A stretch of 64,000 bases of DNA from Actinospica robiniae DSM 44927 (GTDB lineage Bacteria; Actinomycetota; Actinomycetes; Streptomycetales; Catenulisporaceae): NCBI RefSeq assembly GCF_000504285.1, contig NZ_KI632511.1, positions 2,663,372 to 2,727,371 on the forward strand, written 5' to 3'. Every line of letters starts with the position of its first letter. Position 1 is the stretch's first letter. The notes under the pieces were generated by a model. The model was not told where the DNA came from and did no database searches. It worked only from the letters and a program-made list of their open reading frames with translations. This document shows, piece by piece, positions 1 to 8,832 of the stretch. The translations under genes and the position numbers were made by a program.

Positions 1-876
1 CGGGAACTGATGCGCCGGAGTGAGCGCGACGGCCGCGGCACCGCTCGCCCGCAGCTCATCCACCCGCAGCCCGCAGGAGTCGACGGAGACCGGCGGCGTG
101 CGCAGGTGCTGGCTCGTCAGATGCTGGCGGACACCGAGCGAACCCGGGTCCTCCAGGGCGATCTCCCCGATGCCCTCCTGCTTGAGCACGTGCGCGACCA
201 GGCCGAGCGCCTGCGCCACGCCGGTGACCACGACCACGTCCCGCGGATCGACCCGGATGCCGCGGTTGCGCCCGAGCCAGTGCGCGACGGACTGCCGGAA
301 TCGGGCGACGCCGCGCGGATCCCCGTAGCCGAAGGCGGCCGGAGTGAGCGAGGTGAGCACCTGGCGTTCGGCCCGCAACCAGGCGGATCGGGGAAACGCG
401 GCCAAGTCCGGCACCCCGGGCGTCAGGTCGATCCGGGCCGGGCTGAGGCGCAGCGCGTCGAAGACGTCGGCGGTCGGCGTGAGGCCGAAGTCCAGGCCGG
501 GCAGAGATTCTGCGCGCACCTCGTCGGTCGGCGCCGCGGCCGGCCCCGCCGGAATCGGGGCGAGCGGAGCGGCGACGACGAACGTGCCGGCCCGGCCGCG
601 GCCGGCCACCTGCCCGTCCTCGATCAACCGCTGGTAGGCCTCGGTCACCACACCGCGCGAGACGCGCAGCTCCTCCGCAAGCACTCGGCCCGGAGGCAAC
701 CGCGCGCCGATCGGCAGCCGTCCGTCGGCGATGGCGGCGCGGAACTGGTCGGCCAGGTACGCGGAGAGCCCGCCGTCCGGCGCCTGGGCCAGACCCAGCT
801 GCAGGAAGTCAGTGCCCGGATTCTCCCGGCCGGCGACTTTGGACCGGTCGGATCGGGCCGCATTGGATCTGTCCAC
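1..876 (-). CDS. MocR/PdxR-type GntR regulator with aminotransferase-like domain (partial, C-terminus outside window)
   Basis: The minus strand reads open from a GTG at 876 to the window edge (292 codons, no stop). An in-frame TGA lies just upstream, so GTG 876 is the only reasonable start. A GntR-type winged helix spans about residues 35-100 (RLPPGRVLAEELRVSRGVVT, then EAYQRLIEDGQVAGRGRAGT). A fold-type I aminotransferase-like domain begins near residue 140 (LTPGVPDLAAFPRSAW; FGYGDPRGVARFRQSVAHW). The PLP lysine lies beyond the window. Proteins of this family are PLP-responsive DNA-binding regulators. The gene is divergent from an EamA-type exporter with 29 bp between the starts, so that exporter is the likely target. 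Confidence 0.88.
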   Translation of the reverse strand, partial: MDRSNAARSDRSKVAGRENPGTDFLQLGLAQAPDGGLSAYLADQFRAAIADGRLPIGARLPPGRVLAEELRVSRGVVTEAYQRLIEDGQVAGRGRAGTFVVAAPLAPIPAGPAAAPTDEVRAESLPGLDFGLTPTADVFDALRLSPARIDLTPGVPDLAAFPRSAWLRAERQVLTSLTPAAFGYGDPRGVARFRQSVAHWLGRNRGIRVDPRDVVVVTGVAQALGLVAHVLKQEGIGEIALEDPGSLGVRQHLTSQHLRTPPVSVDSCGLRVDELRASGAAAVALTPAHQFP

Positions 877-905
877 CGGGCCATTGTCTCAGGCACGCTG
901 GCCGC

Positions 906-1868
906 ATGAGTTTACGAACGGACTCGGCTCCGGCAGCGGAAGCCGATCTCGGATCCGGACCGCGCCGGCCGGTCCGGGCCCGCAACCTCGCCACCGGCAC
1001 CGTCGCGATGACCCTGCTCGGCGCGAGCGTCGGCGTCTCCCGCACGCTGACCACGGCTCCGCTCTTCACCGCGCAGGCCCTGCGCTATCTCGTGGCCGGG
1101 CTGGTCCTGCTGGCCATGGCCAAGCGCGCCTGCGCCGCATTGGTCTGGCCGCGCGGCAGGGAATGGCTGTGGCTCACCGGGATCGCCGCGGTGGGGCTCG
1201 TCCTTTTCAACGTCGCGATCGTGCGCGGGCTCGACCATGCCGAGCCCGCGGTCATCGCCGTCGCAGTGGCCTGTGTCCCGATCGTGCTCGGCGTCGTCGG
1301 GCCCTTGCTCGAGCGACGCGTTCCTAGTCGCAGGATCCTGATCGCGGCGGCCACGGTCACCGCGGGCAGCGCCCTGGTCGAAGGCACCGGCCGCACCGAC
1401 GCGATCGGGCTCGCCTGGGCGGCGGTCGTGCTCGCGTGCGAGGCCTGCTTCACCCTGCTGGCCGTCCCGGTGCTGCCGCGGCACAGTGCGTGGGGCGTCT
1501 CTGTGCACTCGGTGTGGATCGGCGCGATCATGTTCGCGGTGCTCGGATGCGCCACCGAGGGTCCGAGCTCGGTCGCCCGGATCACCGCGAGCCAGTGGGC
1601 CGCGCTCGCCTACCTCGCTCTCATGGTGACCGCGGTCGCCTTCATCTGCTGGTACTCGACCGTCGCCGCGCTCGGTCCCGGCGCCGCGGGCGTGCTGACC
1701 GGGATCGCGCCGGTCGCCGCCGCCCTGACCGGCGTCGTCCTCGACGGCCGGACGCCGGCCGTGTGCGTGTGGTGCGGCATGCTCGTGGTGTTCTGCGGCC
1801 TGGCCGTCGGGCTGGCCGGCGGCCGTGCGATCACCCGGGTGCCGCGTCGGCGCACCGGGCCGAGCTGA
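906..1868 (+). CDS. EamA/DMT-family membrane transporter
   Basis: This 320-residue protein has about ten hydrophobic segments in the two-fold EamA (drug/metabolite transporter) arrangement, with a conserved C-terminal stretch GAAGVLTGIAPVAAALTG. The first about 30 residues are hydrophilic and arginine-rich and are probably cytoplasmic. Family members export amino acids, metabolites or drugs; the substrate cannot be read from sequence. The start ATG lies 29 bp from the divergent MocR gene, which probably controls it. The stop is 20 bp before the polX start, so read-through is possible. Confidence 0.85.
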   Translation: MSLRTDSAPAAEADLGSGPRRPVRARNLATGTVAMTLLGASVGVSRTLTTAPLFTAQALRYLVAGLVLLAMAKRACAALVWPRGREWLWLTGIAAVGLVLFNVAIVRGLDHAEPAVIAVAVACVPIVLGVVGPLLERRVPSRRILIAAATVTAGSALVEGTGRTDAIGLAWAAVVLACEACFTLLAVPVLPRHSAWGVSVHSVWIGAIMFAVLGCATEGPSSVARITASQWAALAYLALMVTAVAFICWYSTVAALGPGAAGVLTGIAPVAAALTGVVLDGRTPAVCVWCGMLVVFCGLAVGLAGGRAITRVPRRRTGPS

Positions 1869-1888
1869 CCCGGCCTAGCCTGGACGGT

Positions 1889-3616
1889 ATGGCTGTGTCG
1901 AACGACGAGGTCGCCGCCGCCTTGACCGAACTGGCCGAGCTGACCTCGATCAGCGGCGGCGACGCGTTCAAGGCGCGCGCGTACGAGAAGGCCGCGCGGG
2001 CCGTCGCCGGCCACCAGGTCGAGGTGCGTACCCTCGACGCGGCCCAGCTGCGGCAGATTCCGGGCGTGGGCAAGGCGATCGCGGACAAGATCGTCGAGTT
2101 CTGCCACAGCGGCACGTTCCCCGCCCTGGAGATGCAGCGCACTGCTATCCCGGCCGGGCTGCGGCAGCTGATCGACATCCCCACACTCGGGCCGAAGAAA
2201 GCACTGGTGCTCTACCAGGAGCTCGGGATCACCTCCGTGGACGAGCTGGTGGACGCGGTGCAGGCGGGCCGGCTGGACGAGCTGCGCGGCTTCGGCCCCA
2301 AGACGGCCGAGAACATCATGCACGGCGTGGAGATCCTGCGGCACGGCGCCGGCCGGGTGCACCTCGACGTCGCCCTGTCCGCCGCCGAGCAGATCGTCGA
2401 GGTCATCGGCGCGGTGCCCGGCTGCACCCGGTGCGCGTACGCCGGGTCGCTGCGCCGCTTCCGCGAGACCATCGGCGACGTCGACGTGCTGGCCGCCGCG
2501 GACGACCCGAAGCCGCTGATGCGGGCGCTGAAGGCGATGCCGGACGTGGCCGACGTGATCGCGAGCGGCCCGACGAAGACCTCGATCCGCACGACCGCGG
2601 GCCTGCAGGTGGACCTGCGGGTGGTGCCGCCGGAGTCATGGGGCGCGGCGATGCAGTACTTCACCGGCTCGAAGGCGCACAACGTCGGGGTGCGCACGAT
2701 CGCGGTGCGGGCCGGGCTGAAACTGTCCGAATACGGGCTCTTCGACGCCGGGACCGACGAGCTGATCGCCTCCCGGACCGAGGAGGAGCTCTACGAACGG
2801 CTCGGCCTGCAGTGGGTGCCGCCGCCGATGCGGGAGGACCGCGGGGAGATCGCGGCCGCCCAGGAGGGCACGGTACCCGGGCTCGTCACCGAGAGCGACA
2901 TCCGCGGGGACCTGCACACCCACACCGACCTCACCGACGGCATCGCTTCGCTGCCCGAGATGGTCCAGGCGGCGGCGGAGCGCGGCTACGCCTACTTCGC
3001 CATCACCGATCACGCGCCGAACCTCTACATGCAGCAGATGTCGACCGACAAGATGCTCGAGCAGCGCCAGCAGGTGCGCGAGCTCAACCGGGCCTACAAG
3101 CGGCTGCGCCTGCTGCACGGCACGGAGCTGAACATCGACCCGGACGGCGGGGTGGACTGGGCGGACGACATCCTGGCCGGCTTCGACGTGTGCGTGGCCT
3201 CGGTGCACTCGCACTTCAACCAGCCGGCCGACGCGATGACCAGAAGGCTGATCAAGGCTTGTGAGAACCCGTACATCCACGTGATCGGCCACCCCAGCAC
3301 GCGGATCCTCGGACGCCGCGGGCCGGTGGCGGCGGACTGGGACGCGGTCTTCCGGGCGGCGGCCCGCACCGGCACCGCGTTCGAGATCAACGCCTCGCCC
3401 AACCGCCTCGACCTGAACGACGAACACATCATCGCGGCCCGCGCGGCCGGGGTGAAGTTCGCCGTGAACACCGACGCGCACGCGGTGCCGCACCTCGACA
3501 ACCTGCGGTACGGCGTCGGCACCGCCCAGCGCGGCTGGCTGACCCCCGACGACGTCATCAACACCTGGCCGTTGCGGCGGCTGCAGGCGTTCCTGCGGGA
3601 CGTCTCGCGCGGTTAG
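1889..3616 (+). CDS. polX: DNA polymerase/3'-5' exonuclease PolX
   Basis: This 575-residue protein matches bacterial PolX in length and domain order. An N-terminal 8-kDa/helix-hairpin-helix region (LRQIPGVGKAIADKIVEF) is followed by HhH motifs (IPTLGPKKA, LRGFGPKTAENI), then the family X nucleotidyltransferase palm with AGSLRRFRETIGDVDVL, which carries the GS and paired Asp residues. A C-terminal PHP phosphoesterase domain starts near residue 340 (GDLHTHTDLTDG, FAITDHAPN). PolX fills short gaps in base-excision repair, and the PHP domain supplies Mn-dependent 3'-5' exonuclease or phosphatase activity. The open frame extends upstream into the EamA gene, but ATG 1889 is the start that matches the family N-terminus. 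Confidence 0.93.
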   Translation: MAVSNDEVAAALTELAELTSISGGDAFKARAYEKAARAVAGHQVEVRTLDAAQLRQIPGVGKAIADKIVEFCHSGTFPALEMQRTAIPAGLRQLIDIPTLGPKKALVLYQELGITSVDELVDAVQAGRLDELRGFGPKTAENIMHGVEILRHGAGRVHLDVALSAAEQIVEVIGAVPGCTRCAYAGSLRRFRETIGDVDVLAAADDPKPLMRALKAMPDVADVIASGPTKTSIRTTAGLQVDLRVVPPESWGAAMQYFTGSKAHNVGVRTIAVRAGLKLSEYGLFDAGTDELIASRTEEELYERLGLQWVPPPMREDRGEIAAAQEGTVPGLVTESDIRGDLHTHTDLTDGIASLPEMVQAAAERGYAYFAITDHAPNLYMQQMSTDKMLEQRQQVRELNRAYKRLRLLHGTELNIDPDGGVDWADDILAGFDVCVASVHSHFNQPADAMTRRLIKACENPYIHVIGHPSTRILGRRGPVAADWDAVFRAAARTGTAFEINASPNRLDLNDEHIIAARAAGVKFAVNTDAHAVPHLDNLRYGVGTAQRGWLTPDDVINTWPLRRLQAFLRDVSRG

Positions 3617-3638
3617 CGCCGCGCGCGGCCCGCCCGGG

Positions 3639-3917
3639 CTAGACCATGCCCAGCGACAGCGGCACCTCGCTCGTGCGGGCGCCGTCGACGATGCTCTGGT
3701 GCAGGTCCCGGCTCTCCTTCTCGGTCTCACAGGGCACCGGGCTGCCGGTGACCGTGTACCAGTCGGACGAGCCGCTGTACTGCGCGGTGACGATGGCCTG
3801 GCCGTCGGCCCAGGTCGTGTGGACGTCGACTTCCCCGCGGAGCACGCCCGCCTCGGCGGTGCTGACCCCGGCGTGCCCGGTGAGTATGCGGGTCGTCGTC
3901 CACGATGCCCAGTTCAT
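3639..3917 (-). CDS. DUF1876 (dsRBD-fold) protein
   Basis: The product is a 92-residue soluble protein beginning MNWASWTTTRILTGHAGVST. Its conserved features (TTWADGQAIVTAQYSGSSDW, VTGSPV, then a C-terminal helix rich in charged residues) match the DUF1876 family, which has a double-stranded-RNA-binding-domain-like fold and no assigned activity. The open frame extends much farther upstream, but that part is low-complexity shadow coding; ATG 3917 is the family start and has GAGGGGA about 6 bases upstream. It converges with polX across 22 bp. These proteins are common as small single-domain genes in actinobacteria. Confidence 0.85.
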   Translation of the reverse strand: MNWASWTTTRILTGHAGVSTAEAGVLRGEVDVHTTWADGQAIVTAQYSGSSDWYTVTGSPVPCETEKESRDLHQSIVDGARTSEVPLSLGMV

Positions 3918-4051
3918 GGGAGATCCCCTCGAGATGAGAGCGGTTGATGCTTGGAGCCGTAAGCGTCCCCGGCCCCGGCGCGCGGCGCCAGCGGCCGCGC
4001 GTCGGACGGGGACGGGGGTGAGAAGGAACCGGGCCGGGACGACGCGCCGGG

Positions 4052-4606
4052 CTAGACCCGGTGCGCCCGGTGCCGGCCGGTGGCGATGACACCCATCGCG
4101 GCCAGGCCGAGCACCACCGCCACCCCGCCGGTGAAGGCGTTGTTCCAGATCAGCGCCCGAGGCGCGTGGTGGGCGATCGAGACGATCCAGGGGCTGACCA
4201 CCAGCCAGGCGCCGAGCACCGAGAGCACCCAGCCGAGCTGCATCAGCCGCAGCGGCCGCGCCGCCATGGCGATGCCGAGGCCGGCGATCGCCAACCCGAT
4301 GATGAGGTTGTTGACGGTCATGACCGAGTTGGTGGACTGGAAGTGGATCACCCACGGCGAGATGGCCGCGTACAGGCCGGTGATCACCGCCAGGCCGTCC
4401 ACGGCGGTGGCCCGCGGCCCCTCGAGCACCTTGTCGAAGCGCTGGCGCATCTCGGCCGAGTCCGGGTGGGTGTGGATGTCCGGCGCGTCGTGCACGGCGG
4501 CGCCGGGGCGGCCGTGCGCCGCCGGGGTGGTGGCTCCGGCCGCGGGCCGGACCGAGCTTGACCCGGGGGTCTCGCCACGGGGCTGGTTCATGGGGCTGTC
4601 AGACAT
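4052..4606 (-). CDS. SPW-repeat integral membrane protein
   Basis: This protein has about 184 residues. A hydrophilic 70-residue N-terminus rich in Pro, Ala and Gly precedes four transmembrane segments arranged as two SPW repeats, visible as AAISPWVIHF and VVSPWIVSI. Such proteins are found in actinobacteria and some proteobacteria and have no proven function. The start ATG at 4606 has an excellent Shine-Dalgarno (TAAGGAGAT) about 8 bases upstream, which rules out the longer frame to 4630. The DUF1876 gene follows on the same strand after 134 bp, so the two could share a transcript. Confidence 0.85.
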   Translation of the reverse strand: MSDSPMNQPRGETPGSSSVRPAAGATTPAAHGRPGAAVHDAPDIHTHPDSAEMRQRFDKVLEGPRATAVDGLAVITGLYAAISPWVIHFQSTNSVMTVNNLIIGLAIAGLGIAMAARPLRLMQLGWVLSVLGAWLVVSPWIVSIAHHAPRALIWNNAFTGGVAVVLGLAAMGVIATGRHRAHRV

Positions 4607-4996
4607 CGCGGATCTCCTTAGTCGCTGCATGTCCTCCTCACACCACTGTGCGGCGAGGATCCGGCAGGCTGATAGAGAAAAAAGAACATGAGTTCCGGAT
4701 ACCGCGATCTTTTCACCCGAATGGCGGATGCCGCGGGGTCCGCGCGTCCGTTTTCAACCGATTTCGACCCAGTCCGCTCCTCTAACGGCGCACCGGCGAT
4801 GACAGCGCTCGGCCGACGGGGTAGGGCGCCGCGCCGACAGGACCCCCGCACGGACCCGCAAGTGAGATCTTGCGTGTCCGCCGTCCAGTCCACCGCCGGA
4901 GAGGGCGACGGCGCGGCGCGTCGGACCGGCGCACCGGCTCCCGCACGCTAGGTTCACCATCAGGTGCGATTCGCGGCAAAGCGGCTGGAGGAGACG
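4607..4996. other. Intergenic region between divergent genes
   Basis: These 390 bp separate the SPW-repeat gene (minus) from the VOC gene (plus) and must hold both promoters. The stretch near 4670-4720 is less GC-rich than its surroundings. I see no convincing gene, RNA or dyad operator, and the short open frames here have no recognisable content. Confidence 0.5.
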
Positions 4997-5410
4997 ATGG
5001 CGTCCCGGCTCAACCCCTACCTGAACTTCGACGGCAACGCCCGGCAGGCGCTGGAGTTCTACGCCGAGGTGTTCGGCGGCAGCCTCAACCTGAGCACCTT
5101 CGCCGACCTCGGCGCCCAGGACTCGCCGGAGTCCGAGAAGATCATGCACGGGCAGCTCGACACCGAGGCCGGCTACACGATCATGGCCGCGGACCTGCCC
5201 ACCGGGATGGAGTTCCAGGGCATGCAGGGCTTCGGCGTCAGCCTCAGCGGCGACGACGCCGACCGGCTGCGCGAGTACTGGGACAAGCTCTCGGCCGACG
5301 GCGCCATCACCATGCCGATGCGCCGGCAGGTGTGGGGCGACGAGTTCGGCATGTGCACCGACAAGTTCGGCGTCCCGTGGCTGGTCAACATCGCCGCGCC
5401 GGGGGCCTGA
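4997..5410 (+). CDS. VOC-fold protein, PhnB/glyoxalase-like
   Basis: The 137-residue product has the two-module vicinal-oxygen-chelate layout of the PhnB-like group: NPYLNFDGNARQALEFYAEV at the N-terminus, and QVWGDEFGMCTDKFGVPWLV in the second module. Proteins of this type bind small molecules or metals or act as antibiotic-binding or dioxygenase-like enzymes; the ligand is unknown here. ATG 4997 is chosen because GGAGGAG lies 5-8 bases upstream and the family begins at this point. The APH-like kinase gene follows after 36 bp on the same strand. Confidence 0.85.
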   Translation: MASRLNPYLNFDGNARQALEFYAEVFGGSLNLSTFADLGAQDSPESEKIMHGQLDTEAGYTIMAADLPTGMEFQGMQGFGVSLSGDDADRLREYWDKLSADGAITMPMRRQVWGDEFGMCTDKFGVPWLVNIAAPGA

Positions 5411-5446
5411 CCAGCCGGGCACCAGCGCGCCGGATACCCTCGCGGG

Positions 5447-6283
5447 ATGACGGAGAATCAGCCCGCCGACGTCTTCACCACACACGGCGTCAGCCTCGAC
5501 GGAGCTCGCGCCGTGAAGACCTTCCGCAGCTGGGACCGTGGCGAACATCTGCGCGAATGGCGCGGGCTGAACCTGTTGCACCGCTACGCTCCCGGCCTCG
5601 GCCCCGAGCCGATCAGCGGAGAACTCGACCGCGAGCCGCCCCGGATCGTGATGAGCCGCGTGCCCGGCAAACCACTCGCCACGCAGCGAGCGACCTCGCA
5701 GCAAGTCGACGCCCTGGCCGCGGCACTCGACCGGATGCATCGCTGCGTGCCACCGGACATCCTGGCCACAGCCGAGCCGCAGGACACCCCGGCCGACATG
5801 GCGCAACTGCTCCGGAAGATGCGCGCCACCCGCGCGAGACCGTCGGACGACGCGTCAGACGCCGTGCACGCCGCCTTCGACGCTGTCGCAGCATTCATCG
5901 ACTCCGACTGGCCGACGCGAGCCGCGCTGATCGGCGAGCCCTCTCCGGTCTTCGGCCTCTGCGACGGCAACCTGGCCAATTACCTGTGGGACGGCCACGA
6001 GATTCGCATCATCGACTTCGAAAGCGCCGGCAGGAACGATCGCGCGTACGACGTCGCCGACGTAGTCGAGCACATCTCCACGCGCCTAGGAGCCGCGATC
6101 GCCCCGGAAGACCTGATAGGTCGGCTGCGCCTGCGGCCCGACGAACACGAGCGGGCCCGGGCGTATCGGCCGGCGTTCGCAGCGTTCTGGTTCCTGATGC
6201 TGCTGCCGGACGGCCCGGCCCACCGGCGCAACCCGCCCGGATCGCTGGAGGATCAGGCCGCGCACTTGCAGTCGCTGCTCTGA
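5447..6283 (+). CDS. Aminoglycoside phosphotransferase (APH)-fold protein
   Basis: This 278-residue protein has the APH/choline-kinase fold. The catalytic loop reads FGLCDGNLANYLWD, keeping the catalytic Asp and the Mg-binding Asn but with Leu-Cys where most members have His-Gly. The metal-binding strand is RIIDFESAG. The N-terminus has VKTF at the position of the ATP-binding lysine and a conserved PRIVMSRVPGKPL hinge. Such proteins phosphorylate hydroxyls of antibiotics, sugars or metabolites; the substrate is unknown and resistance should not be assumed. The weak spacing to the VOC gene (36 bp) suggests a two-gene unit. Confidence 0.8.
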   Translation: MTENQPADVFTTHGVSLDGARAVKTFRSWDRGEHLREWRGLNLLHRYAPGLGPEPISGELDREPPRIVMSRVPGKPLATQRATSQQVDALAAALDRMHRCVPPDILATAEPQDTPADMAQLLRKMRATRARPSDDASDAVHAAFDAVAAFIDSDWPTRAALIGEPSPVFGLCDGNLANYLWDGHEIRIIDFESAGRNDRAYDVADVVEHISTRLGAAIAPEDLIGRLRLRPDEHERARAYRPAFAAFWFLMLLPDGPAHRRNPPGSLEDQAAHLQSLL

Positions 6284-6319
6284 CCGACTGATCGCACAAC
6301 CCTACCCGCGTTGCTCGCC

Positions 6320-7159
6320 CTAGCCGGCTTCGACGCCGCGCGGTTCGCCGTCCGGGGCGGAGCGGAGCAGGTCGAGGGCGCGGGCGGATTCGGAGCCGGG
6401 CTCGGCGTGGTAGAGGGCGAGGATCTGGCCGCCGGTGTCGGTCAGGGGCAGCTTCTCGCGGCGCAGCTCGAGCGGGCCGAGGCTGGGATGGCGCAGGCGC
6501 AGGGTGCCGCCGGCGAGGGCGGTGACGTCGTGGCGGGCCCAGAGGCGGCGGAAGGGCTCGCTGGCCAGCGACAGCTCGCCGACGAGCTGTGCGATCCGCG
6601 GGTCGCCGACGTCGCTGCCGACGGAGGCGCGGAAGCCGGCGACGAGGCCGCGGGCGGCCTTCTCCCAGTCTTCGTAGAGGGCCTGCTCGCCGGGGTCGAG
6701 GAAGATCGCGCGCAGCCGGTTCAGGCCGGGGCGGATGTTCGGGGAGACGGCCTCGGCCAGCCGGTTCGCGGCGAGGACGTCGAAGGAGCGGCTCTCCACG
6801 AACGCCGGCACGTTGATCACCTCGAGCAGCTGGCGGATGCCCGCCGGGACCACCTCTCGGCGCGGGCGCCGGGCGGCGGGGCGGGCGGCGGTCAGGCTCA
6901 GCAGGTGCTCGGTGGCGATCTCGTCCAGCCGCAGCACCCGGGCCAGGGCCTCGAGCACCTGCGGGGACGGGTTGCGGTCGCGGCCCTGCTCGAGCCGCAG
7001 GTAGTAGTCGGCGCTGATGCCCGCGAGGGTGGCCACCTCCTCGCGGCGCAGGCCCGGGGTGCGGCGCACGCCGACGACCGGCAGGCCGACGAGCGCCGGG
7101 TCGATCAGTTCCCGGCGCGCTCGCAGGTACTCCCCCAGTGCGTTCGCCGTCTTGCTCAT
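6320..7159 (-). CDS. HTH regulator with MmyB-like ligand-binding domain
   Basis: The product has 279 residues. An N-terminal Xre-type helix-turn-helix carries the diagnostic segment RRTPGLRREEVATLAGISAD followed by YYLRLEQGRD. The rest matches the MmyB-like PAS-type sensing domain (VPAFVESRSFDVLAANRLAEA; FLDPGEQALYEDWEKAARGL). This family is widespread in actinobacteria and usually controls an adjacent oxidoreductase or transporter. ATG 7159 is chosen over an upstream ATG because it starts the conserved MSKTANALGEYLRARRE. It is divergent from the aldo-keto reductase gene, with 140 bp between them, and that gene is its likely target. Confidence 0.9.
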   Translation of the reverse strand: MSKTANALGEYLRARRELIDPALVGLPVVGVRRTPGLRREEVATLAGISADYYLRLEQGRDRNPSPQVLEALARVLRLDEIATEHLLSLTAARPAARRPRREVVPAGIRQLLEVINVPAFVESRSFDVLAANRLAEAVSPNIRPGLNRLRAIFLDPGEQALYEDWEKAARGLVAGFRASVGSDVGDPRIAQLVGELSLASEPFRRLWARHDVTALAGGTLRLRHPSLGPLELRREKLPLTDTGGQILALYHAEPGSESARALDLLRSAPDGEPRGVEAG

Positions 7160-7299
7160 GCCTCCGATCCTACGAAACCGGGGGCCGGGGGTGCCTGGTC
7201 CCCTCACTCCCAGGATGAGCAGGGCCTCGGCTGCGCCGGCCCGGGCTGGCTACGGTGGGAAGTGCTCCCGGAGGCACCGGCGAGCGGAGAGGAACCCTC

Positions 7300-8184
7300 A
7301 TGTCAGGCATCGAGCTGCCCGGCGGCAGCTACCGTCTCGGCGATCTCAGCGTCTCCCGGTTCGGCTACGGCGCGATGCAGCTGGCCGGTCCTGGCGTGTT
7401 CGGGCCGCCGAAGGACCGCGCCGCCGCGCTCGAGGTGCTGCGCACGGCCGTGGACCTGGGCATCACGCACATCGACACGGCCGACTTCTACGGCCCGCAC
7501 GTGACCAACGAGATCATCCGCGAGGCGCTCGCGCCCTACCCGGACGGCCTGCGCATCGTCACCAAGGTGGGCGCACGCCGGGACGAGCAGGGCGGGTGGC
7601 CGCACGCCCGGACGCCGGCCGAGCTGGTCGAGCAGGTCCACCAGAACCTCGAGCGGCTCGGCCTGGAGGCGATGGACGTGGTCAACCTGCGGGTCGGCGG
7701 CTTCGACTCGCCCGAGCCCGGGTCGATCGCCGAGCAGTTCGGCGCGCTCGCCGAGCTGCGCGAGCAGGGCCTGATCCGGCACCTCGGCCTGAGCACGGTC
7801 GACGCCGACCAGCTCGCCGAGGCCCAGGCGATCGCCCCGGTGGTGTGCGTGCAGAACTTCTACAACATCGCCAACCGCCGGGACGACGCGCTGGTGGAGA
7901 GCACGGCGCGGCAGGGCATCGCGTTCGTGCCCTACTTCCCGCTCGGCGGCTTCTCGCCGCTGCAGTCCGAGACCCTGCACAAGGTCGCGGCGCGGCTGGA
8001 GGCGACGCCGATGTCCGTCTCGCTCGCCTGGCTGCTGCAGCGCTCGCCGAACATGCTGCTGATCCCCGGCACGTCCTCGGCGCAGCACCTGCGCGAGAAC
8101 ATCGCCGGCGCCGCGCTGGAGCTGCCGGCCGACGCCGTCGCCGAACTGGACGCGATCGCCGCGGAGGCGGCGTCAGAGGGCTGA
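7300..8184 (+). CDS. pdxI: Aldo-keto reductase, PdxI (YdbC)-like
   Basis: The 294-residue TIM-barrel protein carries the AKR catalytic Asp and Tyr in ITHIDTADFYGPHVTN and the Lys in RIVTKVGARR. The usual catalytic His strand reads AMDVVNLRVGG, so Arg replaces His. That substitution, together with RFGYGAMQLAGPGVFGPP and LIPGTSSAQHLRENIA, is characteristic of the E. coli YdbC/PdxI group, a NADPH-dependent pyridoxal reductase in vitamin B6 salvage. The substrate assignment here is by family resemblance only. ATG 7300 has a GAGAGGA ribosome-binding site. The stop overlaps the end of the convergent DinB-fold gene by 12 nt. Confidence 0.82.
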   Translation: MSGIELPGGSYRLGDLSVSRFGYGAMQLAGPGVFGPPKDRAAALEVLRTAVDLGITHIDTADFYGPHVTNEIIREALAPYPDGLRIVTKVGARRDEQGGWPHARTPAELVEQVHQNLERLGLEAMDVVNLRVGGFDSPEPGSIAEQFGALAELREQGLIRHLGLSTVDADQLAEAQAIAPVVCVQNFYNIANRRDDALVESTARQGIAFVPYFPLGGFSPLQSETLHKVAARLEATPMSVSLAWLLQRSPNMLLIPGTSSAQHLRENIAGAALELPADAVAELDAIAAEAASEG

Positions 8185-8832
8185 GATCGAGGCCGGTGCG
8201 CGCTCGGCCCGGCTGAGCGCGCGCAGGACGGCGGTGGATCCGTGTCGGCGCAAGGAGATCCGGGACAGCAGGTCGACCACCGTCTGTACCGCCTCGGCCG
8301 GGAACTCGGGCGTCGGGACGCCGACGCTGCAGGCGAGGTCGTCGCTGTGGATCAGCAGTTCGAGCATTCGGCTGGTGACGAAGTCGTCGAAGCTGATCGA
8401 CCAGGCACCCCAGGTCGGTCGGCGCACCGGCCGGCCGGGCTCGCCGGGCAGCGTGGTGCGCAGCTCGGCCACGCAGGCCGCGACCCGCGCGGCGAGGTCC
8501 GCCGGGCCTCCGGCCGCGTCCTGCTCGCCGCCGGTGCGGATCCGCTGGTTGAACGGCGTATCCAGGGCCGTGCCGATCCACTCGACCCGCGCGTAGTAGT
8601 CCTCGATGTCGATGACGGGCTCGGCCGGGATCGGCTCGGCCAGCATGGCGGGCAGGAAGAAGATCTGCCCGGCCAGGTGCCCGGCCAGCCCGCGGACGCT
8701 GAAGTCGGCCAGCGCCGAAGGCTCGTCCCAGTGGTCCGCGACATCCTCGGCGGCCAGCAGCGCCGCCGCCGTCTGCGCGACCTCGAGGTAGAGCCCGCGA
8801 TTGCGCGACTGAGCAAGAAGACGAATACTCAT
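8173..8832 (-). CDS. Mycothiol-dependent maleylpyruvate isomerase-like DinB-fold protein
   Basis: This 219-residue four-helix-bundle protein resembles the actinobacterial MDMPI N-terminal domain family. Likely metal-ligand histidines sit in FSVRGLAGHLAGQIFF and in MLELLIHSDDLACSVG. Members are thought to be metal-dependent, mycothiol-using transferases or isomerases; the actual reaction is unknown. The start ATG overlaps the stop of the upstream methyltransferase gene as ATGA (8829-8832), so the two are translationally coupled. The 3' end overlaps the end of the aldo-keto reductase gene on the other strand. Confidence 0.8.
   Translation of the reverse strand: MSIRLLAQSRNRGLYLEVAQTAAALLAAEDVADHWDEPSALADFSVRGLAGHLAGQIFFLPAMLAEPIPAEPVIDIEDYYARVEWIGTALDTPFNQRIRTGGEQDAAGGPADLAARVAACVAELRTTLPGEPGRPVRRPTWGAWSISFDDFVTSRMLELLIHSDDLACSVGVPTPEFPAEAVQTVVDLLSRISLRRHGSTAVLRALSRAERAPASISAL

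Noticed and set aside
4754-5806. 350-codon minus-strand frame over the VOC and APH genes
   Set aside because: It is opposite two well-supported genes and carries His/Gly-rich shadow sequence with no domain.
5447-6283. Aminoglycoside resistance gene
   Set aside because: The APH fold is shared by many metabolic kinases and the catalytic loop is atypical; sequence alone does not support resistance.
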